The translations under genes and the position numbers were made by a program. The notes beneath the pieces were generated by a model. That model was not told where the DNA came from. It did no database searches and saw only the letters and a list, made by a program, of their open reading frames with translations. Source: Actinacidiphila oryziradicis (GTDB lineage Bacteria > Actinomycetota > Actinomycetes > Streptomycetales > Streptomycetaceae). Taken from it: a stretch of 64,000 bases of DNA. Below are positions 18,215 through 26,914 of the stretch, one piece after another. The stretch is taken from the NCBI RefSeq assembly GCF_005047355.1, contig NZ_SUMC01000011.1, positions 62,001 to 126,000 on the forward strand, written 5' to 3'. The stretch's first letter is position 1. Every line of letters begins with the position of its first letter.

Positions 18215-19597
18215 GTGGCCGCCGACAAGATCGACACCATCGTCAGCCTGAGCAAGCGCCGTGGCTTCGTATTCCCCTGCAGTGAGATCTACGGTGGCCA
18301 GCGCGCCGCCTGGGACTACGGGCCGCTCGGCGTCGAGCTCAAGGAGAACATCAAGCGCCAGTGGTGGCGCTCCATGGTCACCTCGCGCGACGACGTGGTC
18401 GGCTTGGACTCGTCCGTGATCCTGGCCCGCGAGGTCTGGGAGGCCTCCGGCCACGTCGCCACGTTCACCGACCCGCTCACCGAGTGCACCTCCTGCCACA
18501 AGCGCTTCCGCGCGGACCACCTGGAAGAGGCGTACGAGGCCAAGCACGGCCACGCCCCCGCAGGCGGCCTCGCCGAACTGAACTGCCCGCACTGCGGCAA
18601 CAAGGGCACCTTCACCGAGCCCAAGCAGTTCTCCGGCCTGCTGCAGACCACGCTCGGCGTCACCCAGGACACCTCCGGCACCGCCTACCTGCGCCCGGAA
18701 ACCGCCCAGGGCATCTTCATCAACTTCGCCGCCGTCCAGCAGACCTCGCGCAAGAAGCCGCCGTTCGGCATCGCCCAGACCGGCAAGTCCTTCCGTAACG
18801 AGATCACGCCGGGCAACTTCATCTTCCGGACCCGTGAGTTCGAGCAGATGGAGATGGAGTTCTTCGTCAAGCCCGGCGAGGACGAGACCTGGCACGAGTA
18901 CTGGATGCAGCAGCGCTGGGACTGGTACCGCGACCTCGGCATCCGCGAGGAGAACATCCGCTGGTTCGAGCACGCCAAGGAGAAGCTCTCCCACTACGCG
19001 AAGCGGACCGTCGACATCGAGTACCGCTTCAACTTCGGCGGCAACGAGTTCTCCGAGCTGGAGGGCATCGCCAACCGGACCGACTTCGACCTCAAGGCCC
19101 ACTCCGAGGCCTCCGGCACCGACCTGTCGTACTTCGACCAGGAGGCCGGTGAGCGCTACTTCCCCTACGTCATCGAGCCCGCTGCCGGCCTCAACCGCGC
19201 CATGCTGGCCTTCCTCCTCGACGCCTACAACGAGGACGAGGCGCCCAACGCCAAGGGCGTGCTCGAGAAGCGCACCGTGCTGCGGCTGGACCCGCGGCTC
19301 GCCCCGGTGAAGGTCGCGGTGCTCCCGCTCTCCCGGAACCCGCAGCTCTCCCCGAAGGCCAAGGGCCTCGCGGCGGACCTGCGCCGCAACTGGAACATCG
19401 ACTTCGACGACGCGGGCGCCATCGGCCGCCGCTACCGCCGCCAGGACGAGATCGGCACGCCCTTCTGCGTGACGGTCGACTTCGACACCCTGGACGACAA
19501 CGCGGTGACGGTGCGCGAGCGCGACACGATGAAGCAGGAGCGGGTCTCGCTGGACCAGGTGCAGTCCTATCTGGGCAGCCGTCTGCTCGGCTGCTGA
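18215..19597 (+). CDS. glyS: Glycyl-tRNA synthetase (class II, alpha2 type)
   Basis: Charges tRNA-Gly. The GTG at 18215, preceded by GAAGAGAG, gives 460 residues, the normal size. Motif 2 region [21 protein letters not shown] and motif 3 ([15 protein letters not shown]) are visible, as is a zinc-binding insert with CTSCHKRF and [23 protein letters not shown] at the N-terminus is family-typical. It is divergent from znuA. Confidence 0.95.
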   Translation: MAADKIDTIVSLSKRRGFVFPCSEIYGGQRAAWDYGPLGVELKENIKRQWWRSMVTSRDDVVGLDSSVILAREVWEASGHVATFTDPLTECTSCHKRFRADHLEEAYEAKHGHAPAGGLAELNCPHCGNKGTFTEPKQFSGLLQTTLGVTQDTSGTAYLRPETAQGIFINFAAVQQTSRKKPPFGIAQTGKSFRNEITPGNFIFRTREFEQMEMEFFVKPGEDETWHEYWMQQRWDWYRDLGIREENIRWFEHAKEKLSHYAKRTVDIEYRFNFGGNEFSELEGIANRTDFDLKAHSEASGTDLSYFDQEAGERYFPYVIEPAAGLNRAMLAFLLDAYNEDEAPNAKGVLEKRTVLRLDPRLAPVKVAVLPLSRNPQLSPKAKGLAADLRRNWNIDFDDAGAIGRRYRRQDEIGTPFCVTVDFDTLDDNAVTVRERDTMKQERVSLDQVQSYLGSRLLGC

Positions 19598-19619
19598 CGC
19601 AGGTCTGGGCTTTCTGGTG

Positions 19620-19653
19620 TCTGGCGCCGCGGATGGACTCTCGCGGCGCCAGA
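19620..19653 (+). terminator. glyS terminator hairpin
   Basis: A perfect 12-bp stem formed by 19620-19631 and 19642-19653, 22 bases after the glyS stop. There is no T-tract. Confidence 0.65.
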
Positions 19654-19732
19654 GCCCGTTCACGAGGGGGACCCCATAGGAAGCGTCACGCACCGCATCA
19701 CCGCCACTCGCGAGGACGGCGAGGTCTTCCAG

Positions 19733-19972
19733 GTGAGCTACGGCTACGGGCGCTACCGGCGCCGCTATGTCACCTGTGACCACTGTGAATGGCGGGAGCA
19801 GATCACCTGGGGCGGAGCCGCGGCCAAGGCCCTTGACCACCTGGCCGGCACCCACGGGGCGTCCGGCGCCCAGAATATGAGTGCCGACCGGGCCACCATG
19901 AACCAAACGCTGGTGATCATGATCGTCTGCTTCGCCGTCGCGGCGCTGCTCCTGGTGATCGCCGTGAGCTGA
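19733..19972 (+). CDS. Small hypothetical membrane protein with CxxC...HxxxxH motif
   Basis: A 79-residue protein from a GTG with GAGG about 9 bases upstream. The N-terminal half is basic and aromatic and holds YVTCDHCEW, with later histidines in DHLAGTHG. This gives a C-x2-C-x(18)-H-x4-H spacing that resembles a zinc-finger knuckle. The last about 22 residues (TLVIMIVCFAVAALLLVIAV) form one transmembrane helix, so the metal-binding-like part faces one side of the membrane. The reading frame stays open upstream without a usable start. Function unknown. Confidence 0.55.
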   Translation: MSYGYGRYRRRYVTCDHCEWREQITWGGAAAKALDHLAGTHGASGAQNMSADRATMNQTLVIMIVCFAVAALLLVIAVS

Positions 19973-19981
19973 GCGGTCCCC

Positions 19982-20563
19982 TCAGGCGTGCAGCCCGCGC
20001 ACCACGAGATTGCACAGCGTGGCGAAGGCGTCGTCTATCCCCGGCGCCGTCCACTGGCCCGCGTGGGCAGGATCGTGGAAGAGGGAGGTGGCGTCCCAGA
20101 CGGCGCGGGCGGTCGGGGCCGGATCGGTGGGGGCGAACTCGCCCTGCGCCACTCCGTCCTCCACTATCCGGGTAAGTTGGCCGACCATCGTCTCGACGTG
20201 ACGTTCGACCGTCGTGCTGTTCTCGGCGGCCAGGCTCAGATACGTCGCGAACAGCTCCGGATCGACGCCCGCCTTGCGGCGCTTCGCGGCGAACAGTGTC
20301 GCCAGCCACTCACGCAGCCGCTCCGGCGCGGGGCCGGAGCCCTTGGTGATCGCCGACAGCTCGGCGTGCGCCTGGTCCAGCCAGCGCTCGGTCACGGCCT
20401 CGCGCAGCGCCGCCTTTGTGCGGAAGTGCCGGTAGACGCTGCCATGGCTGACCCCGAGCACCCGCGCGACATCCACCACGGTGGCCTTGGCGGGGCCGTA
20501 GCGGCGCAGCACGTCCTCGGTGGCCTCAAGGATGCGTTCGGGGGTCAGCGTCTCGGGCGGCAT
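19982..20563 (-). CDS. TetR family transcriptional regulator
   Basis: A 193-residue regulator. The N-terminal HTH reads ATVVDVARVLGVSHGSVYRHFRTKAALREAV, split across helices 2 to 4, in the standard TetR position. The C-terminal ligand-binding domain is all-helical. It follows the aldo/keto reductase by 16 bases on the same strand, so both are probably one operon and autoregulated through the palindrome at 21638-21667. The ATG at 20563 gives the usual length. Confidence 0.88.
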   Translation of the reverse strand: MPPETLTPERILEATEDVLRRYGPAKATVVDVARVLGVSHGSVYRHFRTKAALREAVTERWLDQAHAELSAITKGSGPAPERLREWLATLFAAKRRKAGVDPELFATYLSLAAENSTTVERHVETMVGQLTRIVEDGVAQGEFAPTDPAPTARAVWDATSLFHDPAHAGQWTAPGIDDAFATLCNLVVRGLHA

Positions 20564-20579
20564 GGTGTCAGGCCTCTTC

Positions 20580-21584
20580 TCACTTCTCGCTGTCCAGCTG
20601 GGCCATCTGCGAGGCCGGGTAGCGCTCGCCGGAGGCAGAGCCGACCGGGACCGCCCTTTCCACGGCCGTGAGGTCCTCGGCATCGAGGGTGACTTCGAGC
20701 GCGCGGAGCGACTCGGCCAGCCGGTCCCGGCGGCGGGCGCCGACCAGCGGGACTATGTCCTCGCCGCGCGACAGCACCCAGGCGATCGCGGTCTGGGCGA
20801 CCGTAACACCCTTGGCTTCGGCGATCTTTCGCAATGTCTCGACAAGGTCCAGGTTGCGGTCCAGATTCTCGCCGGAGAAGCGCGGGCTCATGCCCCGGAA
20901 GTCGTTCGCGGCGAGCTGCCGGTCACGGGTCCAGTGACCACTGAGCAGACCCCGGGACAGGACGCCGTACGCGGTGATGGATATCCCGAGCTCCCGGGTC
21001 GTCGGGAGGATCTCGTCCTCGATGCCCCGCTCGAAGAGTGAGTACTCGATCTGCAGATCGCTGATCGGTGCGACCGCCGCCGCCCGGCGGATGGTGTCCG
21101 CCCCGACCTCGGACAGTCCGATGTGACGGACGTAACCCGCCTCGACCTGTTCGGCGATGGCGCCGACCGTCTCCTCGATCGGGACCTGGGGATCTACGCG
21201 GGCGATCCGGTAGACATCGATGTGGTCGGTGCCGAGGCGCTGGAGCGAGTACGCGAGGAAGTTCTTCACGGCGGCCGGACGGCCGTCGTAGCCGGACCAG
21301 CCCCCTGCCGCGTCACGCAGCGCGCCGAACTTGACGCTGGTGAGTGCCTTCTCGCGGTTGGCGCTGCCGGTGCTGCGCAGGGCTTCGCCGATGAGCATCT
21401 CGTTATGGCCCATGCCGTAGAAGTCGCCGGTGTCGAGCAGCGTGATCCCGGCGTCGAGCGCCGCATGGATGGTCGCGATGGATTCCGTGCGGTCGGCTTC
21501 GCCGTACAGCGCGGACATCCCCATGCAGCCGAGGCCGAGAGCGGAGACAGTGGGGCCGGTGGTGCCAAGGGTGCGGTTTCGCAT
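20580..21584 (-). CDS. Aldo/keto reductase
   Basis: A 334-residue NADPH-dependent (alpha/beta)8-barrel reductase. LGLGCMGMSALYG and DAGITLLDTGDFYGMGHNE hold the catalytic Asp and Tyr, TSVKFG the Lys, and HIDVYRIARVDPQVPIEE the following strand, with Arg in place of the usual catalytic-site His. That substitution is unusual and may alter activity. It is the first gene of a two-gene operon with TetR. RBS AGGAG is seen upstream. Confidence 0.86.
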   Translation of the reverse strand: MRNRTLGTTGPTVSALGLGCMGMSALYGEADRTESIATIHAALDAGITLLDTGDFYGMGHNEMLIGEALRSTGSANREKALTSVKFGALRDAAGGWSGYDGRPAAVKNFLAYSLQRLGTDHIDVYRIARVDPQVPIEETVGAIAEQVEAGYVRHIGLSEVGADTIRRAAAVAPISDLQIEYSLFERGIEDEILPTTRELGISITAYGVLSRGLLSGHWTRDRQLAANDFRGMSPRFSGENLDRNLDLVETLRKIAEAKGVTVAQTAIAWVLSRGEDIVPLVGARRRDRLAESLRALEVTLDAEDLTAVERAVPVGSASGERYPASQMAQLDSEK

Positions 21585-21637
21585 GGGGTTCTCCTCGAAG
21601 CCGGAGCAGACGCGATGACTCCTCCACGATGGAACAT

Positions 21638-21667
21638 GGACTGACAGATGTCAATATCTGTCAGTCC
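21638..21667. promoter_or_regulatory. Perfect 12-bp inverted repeat, probable TetR operator
   Basis: GGACTGACAGAT and ATCTGTCAGTCC are exact inverted copies around 6 bases, 54-83 bases upstream of the aldo/keto reductase start. The TGACAGAT core is a typical TetR-family half-site, and a TetR gene ends the same operon. Confidence 0.75.
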
Positions 21668-21824
21668 AACTAGTGTATCGAGGGCCGGCCCCGGGAGGCT
21701 GTGCAGCATTCGCAGAGCCCGCTCGCGGACGCGCCACCGCGCCCGTGCCGGGCGCGCGCGGGGCGGGGCAGGGGCGCGGAAGGACGGTTCGGACCGAGCA
21801 TCCTTTCGCCGACGTCGCCGGCTC

Positions 21825-23348
21825 TCAGATCACCGCCCGCGGCAGCCTCAGGCTCAGGCCGACGGTGAGTACGACCGCCGCCAGCTGGACGAGCAGGGTG
21901 ATGACAAGCGCCTCCCGCATACCGGCCGAAGCGGCCAGCGACAGGAAGAGAGTGCCGAGAGTCGCCACGCCGAGCGCCAGAGCGGACTGCTGAGTGGTGA
22001 CCATGACCCCGCTGCCCACTCCGGCCCGCTCGGTCGGCACCTCGGCGAGGACGATCCGGAAGAGCACCGGAAGCTGCAGTCCCTGGCCGAAGCCGCACAC
22101 GGCCATACCCGGAAGCAGCTCCATCCAGCCGAGGCCGGACCAGTCCCGCAGAGCGGCCGTCACGAGCAGCGCCAGGCCGAGCCCCTGGAGCACCCCGCCG
22201 GCGGTGACGACCCGGCTGCCGTACTTCCGCACCAGACGCGGACCCATCAGCGAGGCGGCGAAGAAGGTCACGGCCATCGGTGCCAGCGCCGTACCCGCGG
22301 CGACGGGGCCGAAGTGCCGCCCCTGTTGCAGGCCCACCGCCATCACCAGCATGAAACCGCCGAAGCCGACGGAGAACGGGACCACCAACGGCAGCCCGCG
22401 CCGCATGCCGGGCAGAGCGAACAGGCTCGGCGGCACCAGCGGACTGCCGCCGAGCCGGTCCGCCCGGCGCTCCACAAGGTAGAACGCGGCCGCGGCGAAG
22501 GGGAACGCCGCCAGCGAGAGCCAGGTCCACAGCGGCCAGCCGGCCGCCTGCCCCTCGGTCAGCGGCGCCAGCAGCGTGACCAGCGAAACGGCCAGCAGCG
22601 CCGTCCCCGGCACATCGACCGGCGCGGGGCGGGCGGACCGGGTCTCCGGCACCGTACGGACCGCCAGGACCAGACCGAGCACCGCGACCGGCACATTCAC
22701 CAGGAACACCGCGCGCCAGCCGGTGCCCGCGATGTCAGCGGCGACCAGCACGCCGCCGAGGATCTGCCCGGCGACCATGGACAGGCCGGCCGTGGCCCCG
22801 TACAGGCTCAGCGCCCGGGCCCGCCGGGGCCCGGCGGTGGCGGACTGGATGGTCGCCAGCACCTGCGGCAGCATCAGCGCCGCCGAGGCACCCTGTGCCA
22901 CCCGGGCCGCGACCAGCGACCACGCGTCCGGCGCGAGCCCGCAGGCCAGCGAGGTCAGGCCGAAGGCGGCCATCCCGGCGAGAAAGAGCCTGCGGCGGCC
23001 GAACATGTCTCCCAGCCGGCCGCCCAGTACCAGCAGCACCGCGTACGCGGTGCCGTAACCAGCGACCACCAGCTCCAGGAGCGCGGCGCCGGCGCTCAGG
23101 TCGCGGTCGATGGTGGGGAGTGCGACATTGACTATGAAGAAGTCAATCAGCGGCAGGGCGGCGCCGACCAGCACGGTGAACAACCCGAGCGCGCTGAGCA
23201 CCGGGCCTGCGGGCGCCACCGGGGCCGCAGCGGTAGGCGCGCCGATGCGGGCCACTCGGGGCAGGACCTCGGCCCGCGAGCGGAGACCGGGCGTAACGGA
23301 GGGGAGGTTGCGTTCCAGTTCCAGTGGATTGGTCACGCAACCAACCAT
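21825..23348 (-). CDS. DHA2-type MFS transporter (14 TM, drug/H+ antiporter-like)
   Basis: A 507-residue membrane protein with about 14 hydrophobic segments. Motif A GGRLGDMFGRRRLFLAG and motif C-like VAGQILGGVLVAADIAGTGWRAVFLVNVP mark the drug-efflux DHA2 branch. Motif D1 is LPLIDFFIVNVALPTIDRDL. The start at 23348 is preferred to an upstream ATG at 23408. It is divergent from the XRE regulator at 23438, which probably controls it. Substrate unknown. Confidence 0.88.
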   Translation of the reverse strand: MVGCVTNPLELERNLPSVTPGLRSRAEVLPRVARIGAPTAAAPVAPAGPVLSALGLFTVLVGAALPLIDFFIVNVALPTIDRDLSAGAALLELVVAGYGTAYAVLLVLGGRLGDMFGRRRLFLAGMAAFGLTSLACGLAPDAWSLVAARVAQGASAALMLPQVLATIQSATAGPRRARALSLYGATAGLSMVAGQILGGVLVAADIAGTGWRAVFLVNVPVAVLGLVLAVRTVPETRSARPAPVDVPGTALLAVSLVTLLAPLTEGQAAGWPLWTWLSLAAFPFAAAAFYLVERRADRLGGSPLVPPSLFALPGMRRGLPLVVPFSVGFGGFMLVMAVGLQQGRHFGPVAAGTALAPMAVTFFAASLMGPRLVRKYGSRVVTAGGVLQGLGLALLVTAALRDWSGLGWMELLPGMAVCGFGQGLQLPVLFRIVLAEVPTERAGVGSGVMVTTQQSALALGVATLGTLFLSLAASAGMREALVITLLVQLAAVVLTVGLSLRLPRAVI

Positions 23349-23437
23349 CACCCCATTCCCAAGGGGGTACCAGAGAGCGTTTATCCAGGTATAAGAACCA
23401 CCTGGCAACTGGCTGAGTCTTCAGGCACCCTGGAACC

Positions 23438-24292
23438 ATGCCCACCACTGTCGCGGCCCGCCAGGAACTCGCCTCCTTCCTCCGCAGCCGCCGCGAGCGG
23501 ATCGCACCCGAACAGGTCGGCCTGCCGCCGGGCCGCCGCCGACGCACCCCCGGGCTGCGCCGCGAGGAGGTCGCCCAGCTCGCCGCCGTCGGTGTCACCT
23601 GGTACACCTGGCTTGAGCAGGCCCGCGAGATCCAGGTCTCCTCGCAGGTCGCCGATGCCATCGCCCGCGCTCTGCAGCTCGACCCCAACGAGCGAGCGCA
23701 CCTCTTCGTCCTGTCCGGGACCCCCGACCCCAACCCGCTCGCCGAGTGCCCCGGCATGTCGCAGCCGGTGCGCGAGATGCTGGAGCGGCTGGAGCCGCTG
23801 CCGGCCGCGGTGGTCAACAGCCGCTGCGACGTGATCGCCCACAACCGCACCTACGGACGACTCGTCGATGACCTCGATGCCCTGCCCTTCGAGGACCGCA
23901 ACATCATGTGGCTTGCCTTCACCCACCCAGTCTGGCGCGAGGCCCTGGTCGACCACGACGAGACGATCCGGATGCTGGTCGCCAAATACCGCTCCGCGAT
24001 GGCCGAGCACCTCGCCGAGCCGGCCTGGAAAGCCCTCGTCAAGCGCCTCCAGCAGGCCTCACCCGAATTCTGCGAGGTCTGGGAACGGCACGAGGTGCTG
24101 CAGCCCGAGAACCGCGTCAAGCGCTACCTCAACCCCCAGGTCGGCCTCCTCACCTTCGACTACACCAACCTCTGGCTCGGCCCCCACCAAGGCCCCCGCC
24201 TCATCACCTACACCCCGGCCGACGACGCCACCCGCGCACGCCTCCAGCGGCTCTACGAGCTCACCCTGACGCCTGTGGCCGTGCCTGCCTGA
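23438..24292 (+). CDS. XRE-family regulator with MmyB-like ligand-binding domain
   Basis: A 284-residue protein. The HTH domain is at about 10-90 (GLRREEVAQLAAVGVTWYTWLEQ, broken by a turn). The C-terminal domain (from about residue 105) shows the MmyB-like PAS-type signature: VVNSRCDVIAHN, NIMWLAFT and LLTFDYTNLWL. In Streptomyces these regulators usually sit divergent to a reductase or transporter they control; here the neighbour is an MFS exporter. Its 3' end overlaps the NADAR gene by 32 bases, tail to tail. Confidence 0.88.
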   Translation: MPTTVAARQELASFLRSRRERIAPEQVGLPPGRRRRTPGLRREEVAQLAAVGVTWYTWLEQAREIQVSSQVADAIARALQLDPNERAHLFVLSGTPDPNPLAECPGMSQPVREMLERLEPLPAAVVNSRCDVIAHNRTYGRLVDDLDALPFEDRNIMWLAFTHPVWREALVDHDETIRMLVAKYRSAMAEHLAEPAWKALVKRLQQASPEFCEVWERHEVLQPENRVKRYLNPQVGLLTFDYTNLWLGPHQGPRLITYTPADDATRARLQRLYELTLTPVAVPA

Positions 24293-24878
24293 GCCGCTCC
24301 CGCGCCTCCATCAACGCGAATCCCAGCAGATTCAGCCCCCGCCACTGCTCCGGGTCCGCCGCCCTCTCGTCATCGGCCGGCAGCCCGATGCCCCATATCC
24401 GGTCCAGCGGGCTCGCCTCGACCAGCACCCGCGAGCCGGTGCCCAGCAGGAAGCCACCCAGGCCCGGTTCCTGGCCGAACTTGGCCACATTGCCCTCGAC
24501 GACCAGGGCCGCCCGGTGCCGTACCCACACGTCCTCGCGGAAGCCGCGCACCTGTCGGCCCAACTTCTTGGCCTCGCCCGGCGACCGCGCCGCGACGATG
24601 CGCGCGGCGGCCTCCTCGTCCCCGAACAGCCGTGCCTTGCCGGCCATCATCCAGTGCTCCGCCGTGGCGTAGGCGATGCCGTCCACCGTGACCACCGACG
24701 GCCACCACTGGCTCAGGCAGCTTGCCCCGACACTCCCCTCCCGTTCTGGCCGATGCCCCCAGAACATCAGGTACTCGGGCCGCGCCCCGCGCCTGGTGAG
24801 AGCGGCGAGTTCCTCGCGGCCACGGGTCTGTGCCGCTTCGATCCGCTGGGCGCCGTATGTGTTTTGAGTCCCCGTCAT
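24261..24878 (-). CDS. NADAR-family N-glycosidase-like protein
   Basis: A 205-residue YbiA/RibX-like protein. Family motifs: LSQWWPSVVTVDGI, YATAEHWMMAGKARLFGD, ARSPGEAKKLGRQVRGF, EGNVAKFGQ and RIWGIGL. NADAR proteins cleave N-glycosidic bonds in riboflavin intermediates, and some remove ADP-ribose from guanine in toxin-antitoxin systems. No DarT-like toxin is present here. The start codon overlaps the MarR stop (ATGA), so it is translationally coupled as the third gene of an MFS-MarR-NADAR operon. Confidence 0.85.
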   Translation of the reverse strand: MTGTQNTYGAQRIEAAQTRGREELAALTRRGARPEYLMFWGHRPEREGSVGASCLSQWWPSVVTVDGIAYATAEHWMMAGKARLFGDEEAAARIVAARSPGEAKKLGRQVRGFREDVWVRHRAALVVEGNVAKFGQEPGLGGFLLGTGSRVLVEASPLDRIWGIGLPADDERAADPEQWRGLNLLGFALMEARERLRQARPQASG

Positions 24879-25381
24879 GCCTCAGATCGTCGCACCAGGG
24901 TCTGACAGCGGGCATCTTCATTTCCGCCGCCGCGCGGTTCGCCTTCGTGGCGCTCTCCGCGCAGCTTCGCCGTGATCCGCTCCAGCGCCGCCAGGTCGGC
25001 CGCGCCCAAATCGCGCAGCGCGGGGGGCGGGGCGTCCAGGATGCGTCCCGCTTCGGCGGCGGCGGCCGCGCCCGCGTCCGTCACTCTCACGATCTTGGCG
25101 CGGCGGTCGGTGGGATGAGGCGTGCGCTCCACAAGCCCGCGCTTGGCGAGGTCGTCGACGACGAGGGTGATGTACGGGCGGTCGGTCAACAGGTCGTCCG
25201 CGAGGTCGGCTAGCTTGGCGGGGGAGGCGGCGATCCGGCGCAGGGCCTTGATGCGGAAGAAGCTCATGCCGAGGGCTTCGGCAACCTCTTTGCGGCGCTC
25301 GTTGCGGTCGAGGACCAGGTCACGCAGATCGCGCCAGACGCCGATGGCGGTTTCCTCGGCCGGAGTGTCCGCAGTGGTCAT
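24875..25381 (-). CDS. MarR family transcriptional regulator
   Basis: A 168-residue winged-helix regulator. KLADLADDLLTDRPYITLVV forms the recognition region, followed by the wing LVERTPHPTDRRAKIVRVTDAG, which includes the conserved DxRxK. Start and stop both overlap neighbours by four bases, linking it to the MFS transporter before it and NADAR after it. It probably represses its own operon in response to a transported compound. Confidence 0.9.
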   Translation of the reverse strand: MTTADTPAEETAIGVWRDLRDLVLDRNERRKEVAEALGMSFFRIKALRRIAASPAKLADLADDLLTDRPYITLVVDDLAKRGLVERTPHPTDRRAKIVRVTDAGAAAAAEAGRILDAPPPALRDLGAADLAALERITAKLRGERHEGEPRGGGNEDARCQTLVRRSEA

Positions 25382-26796
25382 GGCGTGCTCACCGGGACCT
25401 TGGGACTGTCGGAGATGAGGTGGGCGGCGGCGCGTTCCGCGGTCCCGGCGGCCCAGCGGCCGGTGGTGAGGGCGCCGAGGATGAGCACGGCGGCGCCGCA
25501 GAAGGCGATGATCCACCAGCCGGCGATGTCCAGCCCGGCGGCGATGGTGGCCCCGATGACCGCGACGCCGAGGGACTGGCCGACCTGGCGGCTGGTGGAG
25601 GCGACGGCCGCCGCGACCCCGGCCTGCTCGCGGGGCATGCCGGAGACGGCGGTGTTCGTGATGGGCGCGTTGACGAAGCCGAAGCCTATGCCGAAGAGCA
25701 CGTACGCGGTGAAGAGCTTCGGGTTCGACGACTCGGCGTCGAAGCCCGCGAAGAGCACGCCGCTCGCGGTCATCGCCGTACCGGCGAGCAGCAGCGACAG
25801 GCGTGGCCCCCGGTTGCCGACGATGCGCCCGGAGATGGGCGCGAAGATCAGTGCCATGGCGGCCATCGGCAGCATGTGCAGCCCGGCGTCGAGGGCGGAG
25901 AGCCCTCGGGTGTCCTGCAGATACAGGGTGTTGAGGAAGAGGAAGCCGCCGAGCGCGGCGAAGGCGTTCACCGCTATCACCGTCGCCCCGCTGAAGGGCG
26001 CGCTGCGGAAGAAGCGCAGCTCGATCAGCGGCTCCACGCGGCGCCGTTCGTACGCCAGCAGCCCGCCCAACGAGCAGACGGCGACGGCGGCACAGCCCAG
26101 TATCAGTGGCGAGGTCCAGCCGGCTCCGGAGCCCTCGATGATCCCGTACGTCACCGAGCCGAGCAGCGCGATGACGAGCAGCTGCCCGACCGGGTCCACC
26201 CGGCGCGGCTTCGGGGCCCGCGACTCGGGCACATAGCGTGTGGTGAGGACCAGTGCGGCCAGCCCGATGGGCACATTGATCCAGAACACGGACCGCCAGC
26301 TGGAGAACTGGACCAGGGCGCCCCCGATGATGGGCCCGGCGGCCATGCTGATGCCGACGACGCCGCCCCACACCCCGATCGCGCGGGCCCGCTCCTTCGG
26401 ATCGGTGAAGGTGTTGGTGATGATCGACATCGCCACGGGGTTGAGCATCGAGCCGCCGACGGCCTGCACCATCCGGAAGACCACCAGCCACCCCAGACTC
26501 GGTGCGAGGCTGCACAGCGCGGAGCCGGCCGTGAAGAGCACCAGACCGGTCTGGAAGACGCGGCGCCGGCCGATCCGGTCGGCGGTCGAACCGGAGAGCA
26601 TCAGCAGCGCGGCCAGCACCAGAGTGTAGGCGTCGATCGTCCACTGAAGGCCGGGGACGGAGGCGTGCAGGTCCTTGCGCATCGCGGGCAGCGCGACATT
26701 GAGGATGGTGTTGTCGAGGCTGACCAACAGCAGGCTCATGCAGCAGATCGCCAGGATGATCATCCGCCGACGGCGGTCCAGGCTCGGCTCAGGCAT
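25378..26796 (-). CDS. DHA2-type MFS transporter (EmrB/QacA-like)
   Basis: A 472-residue, 14-segment MFS exporter. SLDNTILNVALPAMRKDL is motif D1, STADRIGRRRVFQTGLVLF motif A, and GPIIGGALVQFSSWRSVFWI (20 residues) motif C. It heads a three-gene minus-strand operon with MarR and NADAR, and its stop overlaps the MarR ATG. The AT-richer region at 26797-26880 is the probable promoter and operator; no clear palindrome was found. Confidence 0.9.
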   Translation of the reverse strand: MPEPSLDRRRRMIILAICCMSLLLVSLDNTILNVALPAMRKDLHASVPGLQWTIDAYTLVLAALLMLSGSTADRIGRRRVFQTGLVLFTAGSALCSLAPSLGWLVVFRMVQAVGGSMLNPVAMSIITNTFTDPKERARAIGVWGGVVGISMAAGPIIGGALVQFSSWRSVFWINVPIGLAALVLTTRYVPESRAPKPRRVDPVGQLLVIALLGSVTYGIIEGSGAGWTSPLILGCAAVAVCSLGGLLAYERRRVEPLIELRFFRSAPFSGATVIAVNAFAALGGFLFLNTLYLQDTRGLSALDAGLHMLPMAAMALIFAPISGRIVGNRGPRLSLLLAGTAMTASGVLFAGFDAESSNPKLFTAYVLFGIGFGFVNAPITNTAVSGMPREQAGVAAAVASTSRQVGQSLGVAVIGATIAAGLDIAGWWIIAFCGAAVLILGALTTGRWAAGTAERAAAHLISDSPKVPVSTP

Positions 26797-26914
26797 CGGA
26801 ATCCCGGGAGTAGGTAGTGGCGCAGAGTAGTTAGTTGTAGTCGTGTAATCAGTTCAAGCTACATCAAAATGCCCGAACCCGGAAACCCGAGACGGGTGCG
26901 GGAGAATGGGCCCC

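Noticed and set aside
17216..19906. 896-residue open frame on the minus strand across znuA and glyS
   Set aside because: It is antisense to glyS and out of frame with znuA; composition and motifs belong to the genes on the other frames.
21648..23834. 728-residue open frame on the plus strand
   Set aside because: Antisense to the MFS transporter and out of frame with the XRE regulator; Arg/Gln-rich composition is typical of a high-GC shadow.
24875..26644. 589-residue frame joining the MFS region to MarR
   Set aside because: Its first part is a shadow of the MFS gene; only the last 168 codons are the real MarR gene, with its own start at 25381.
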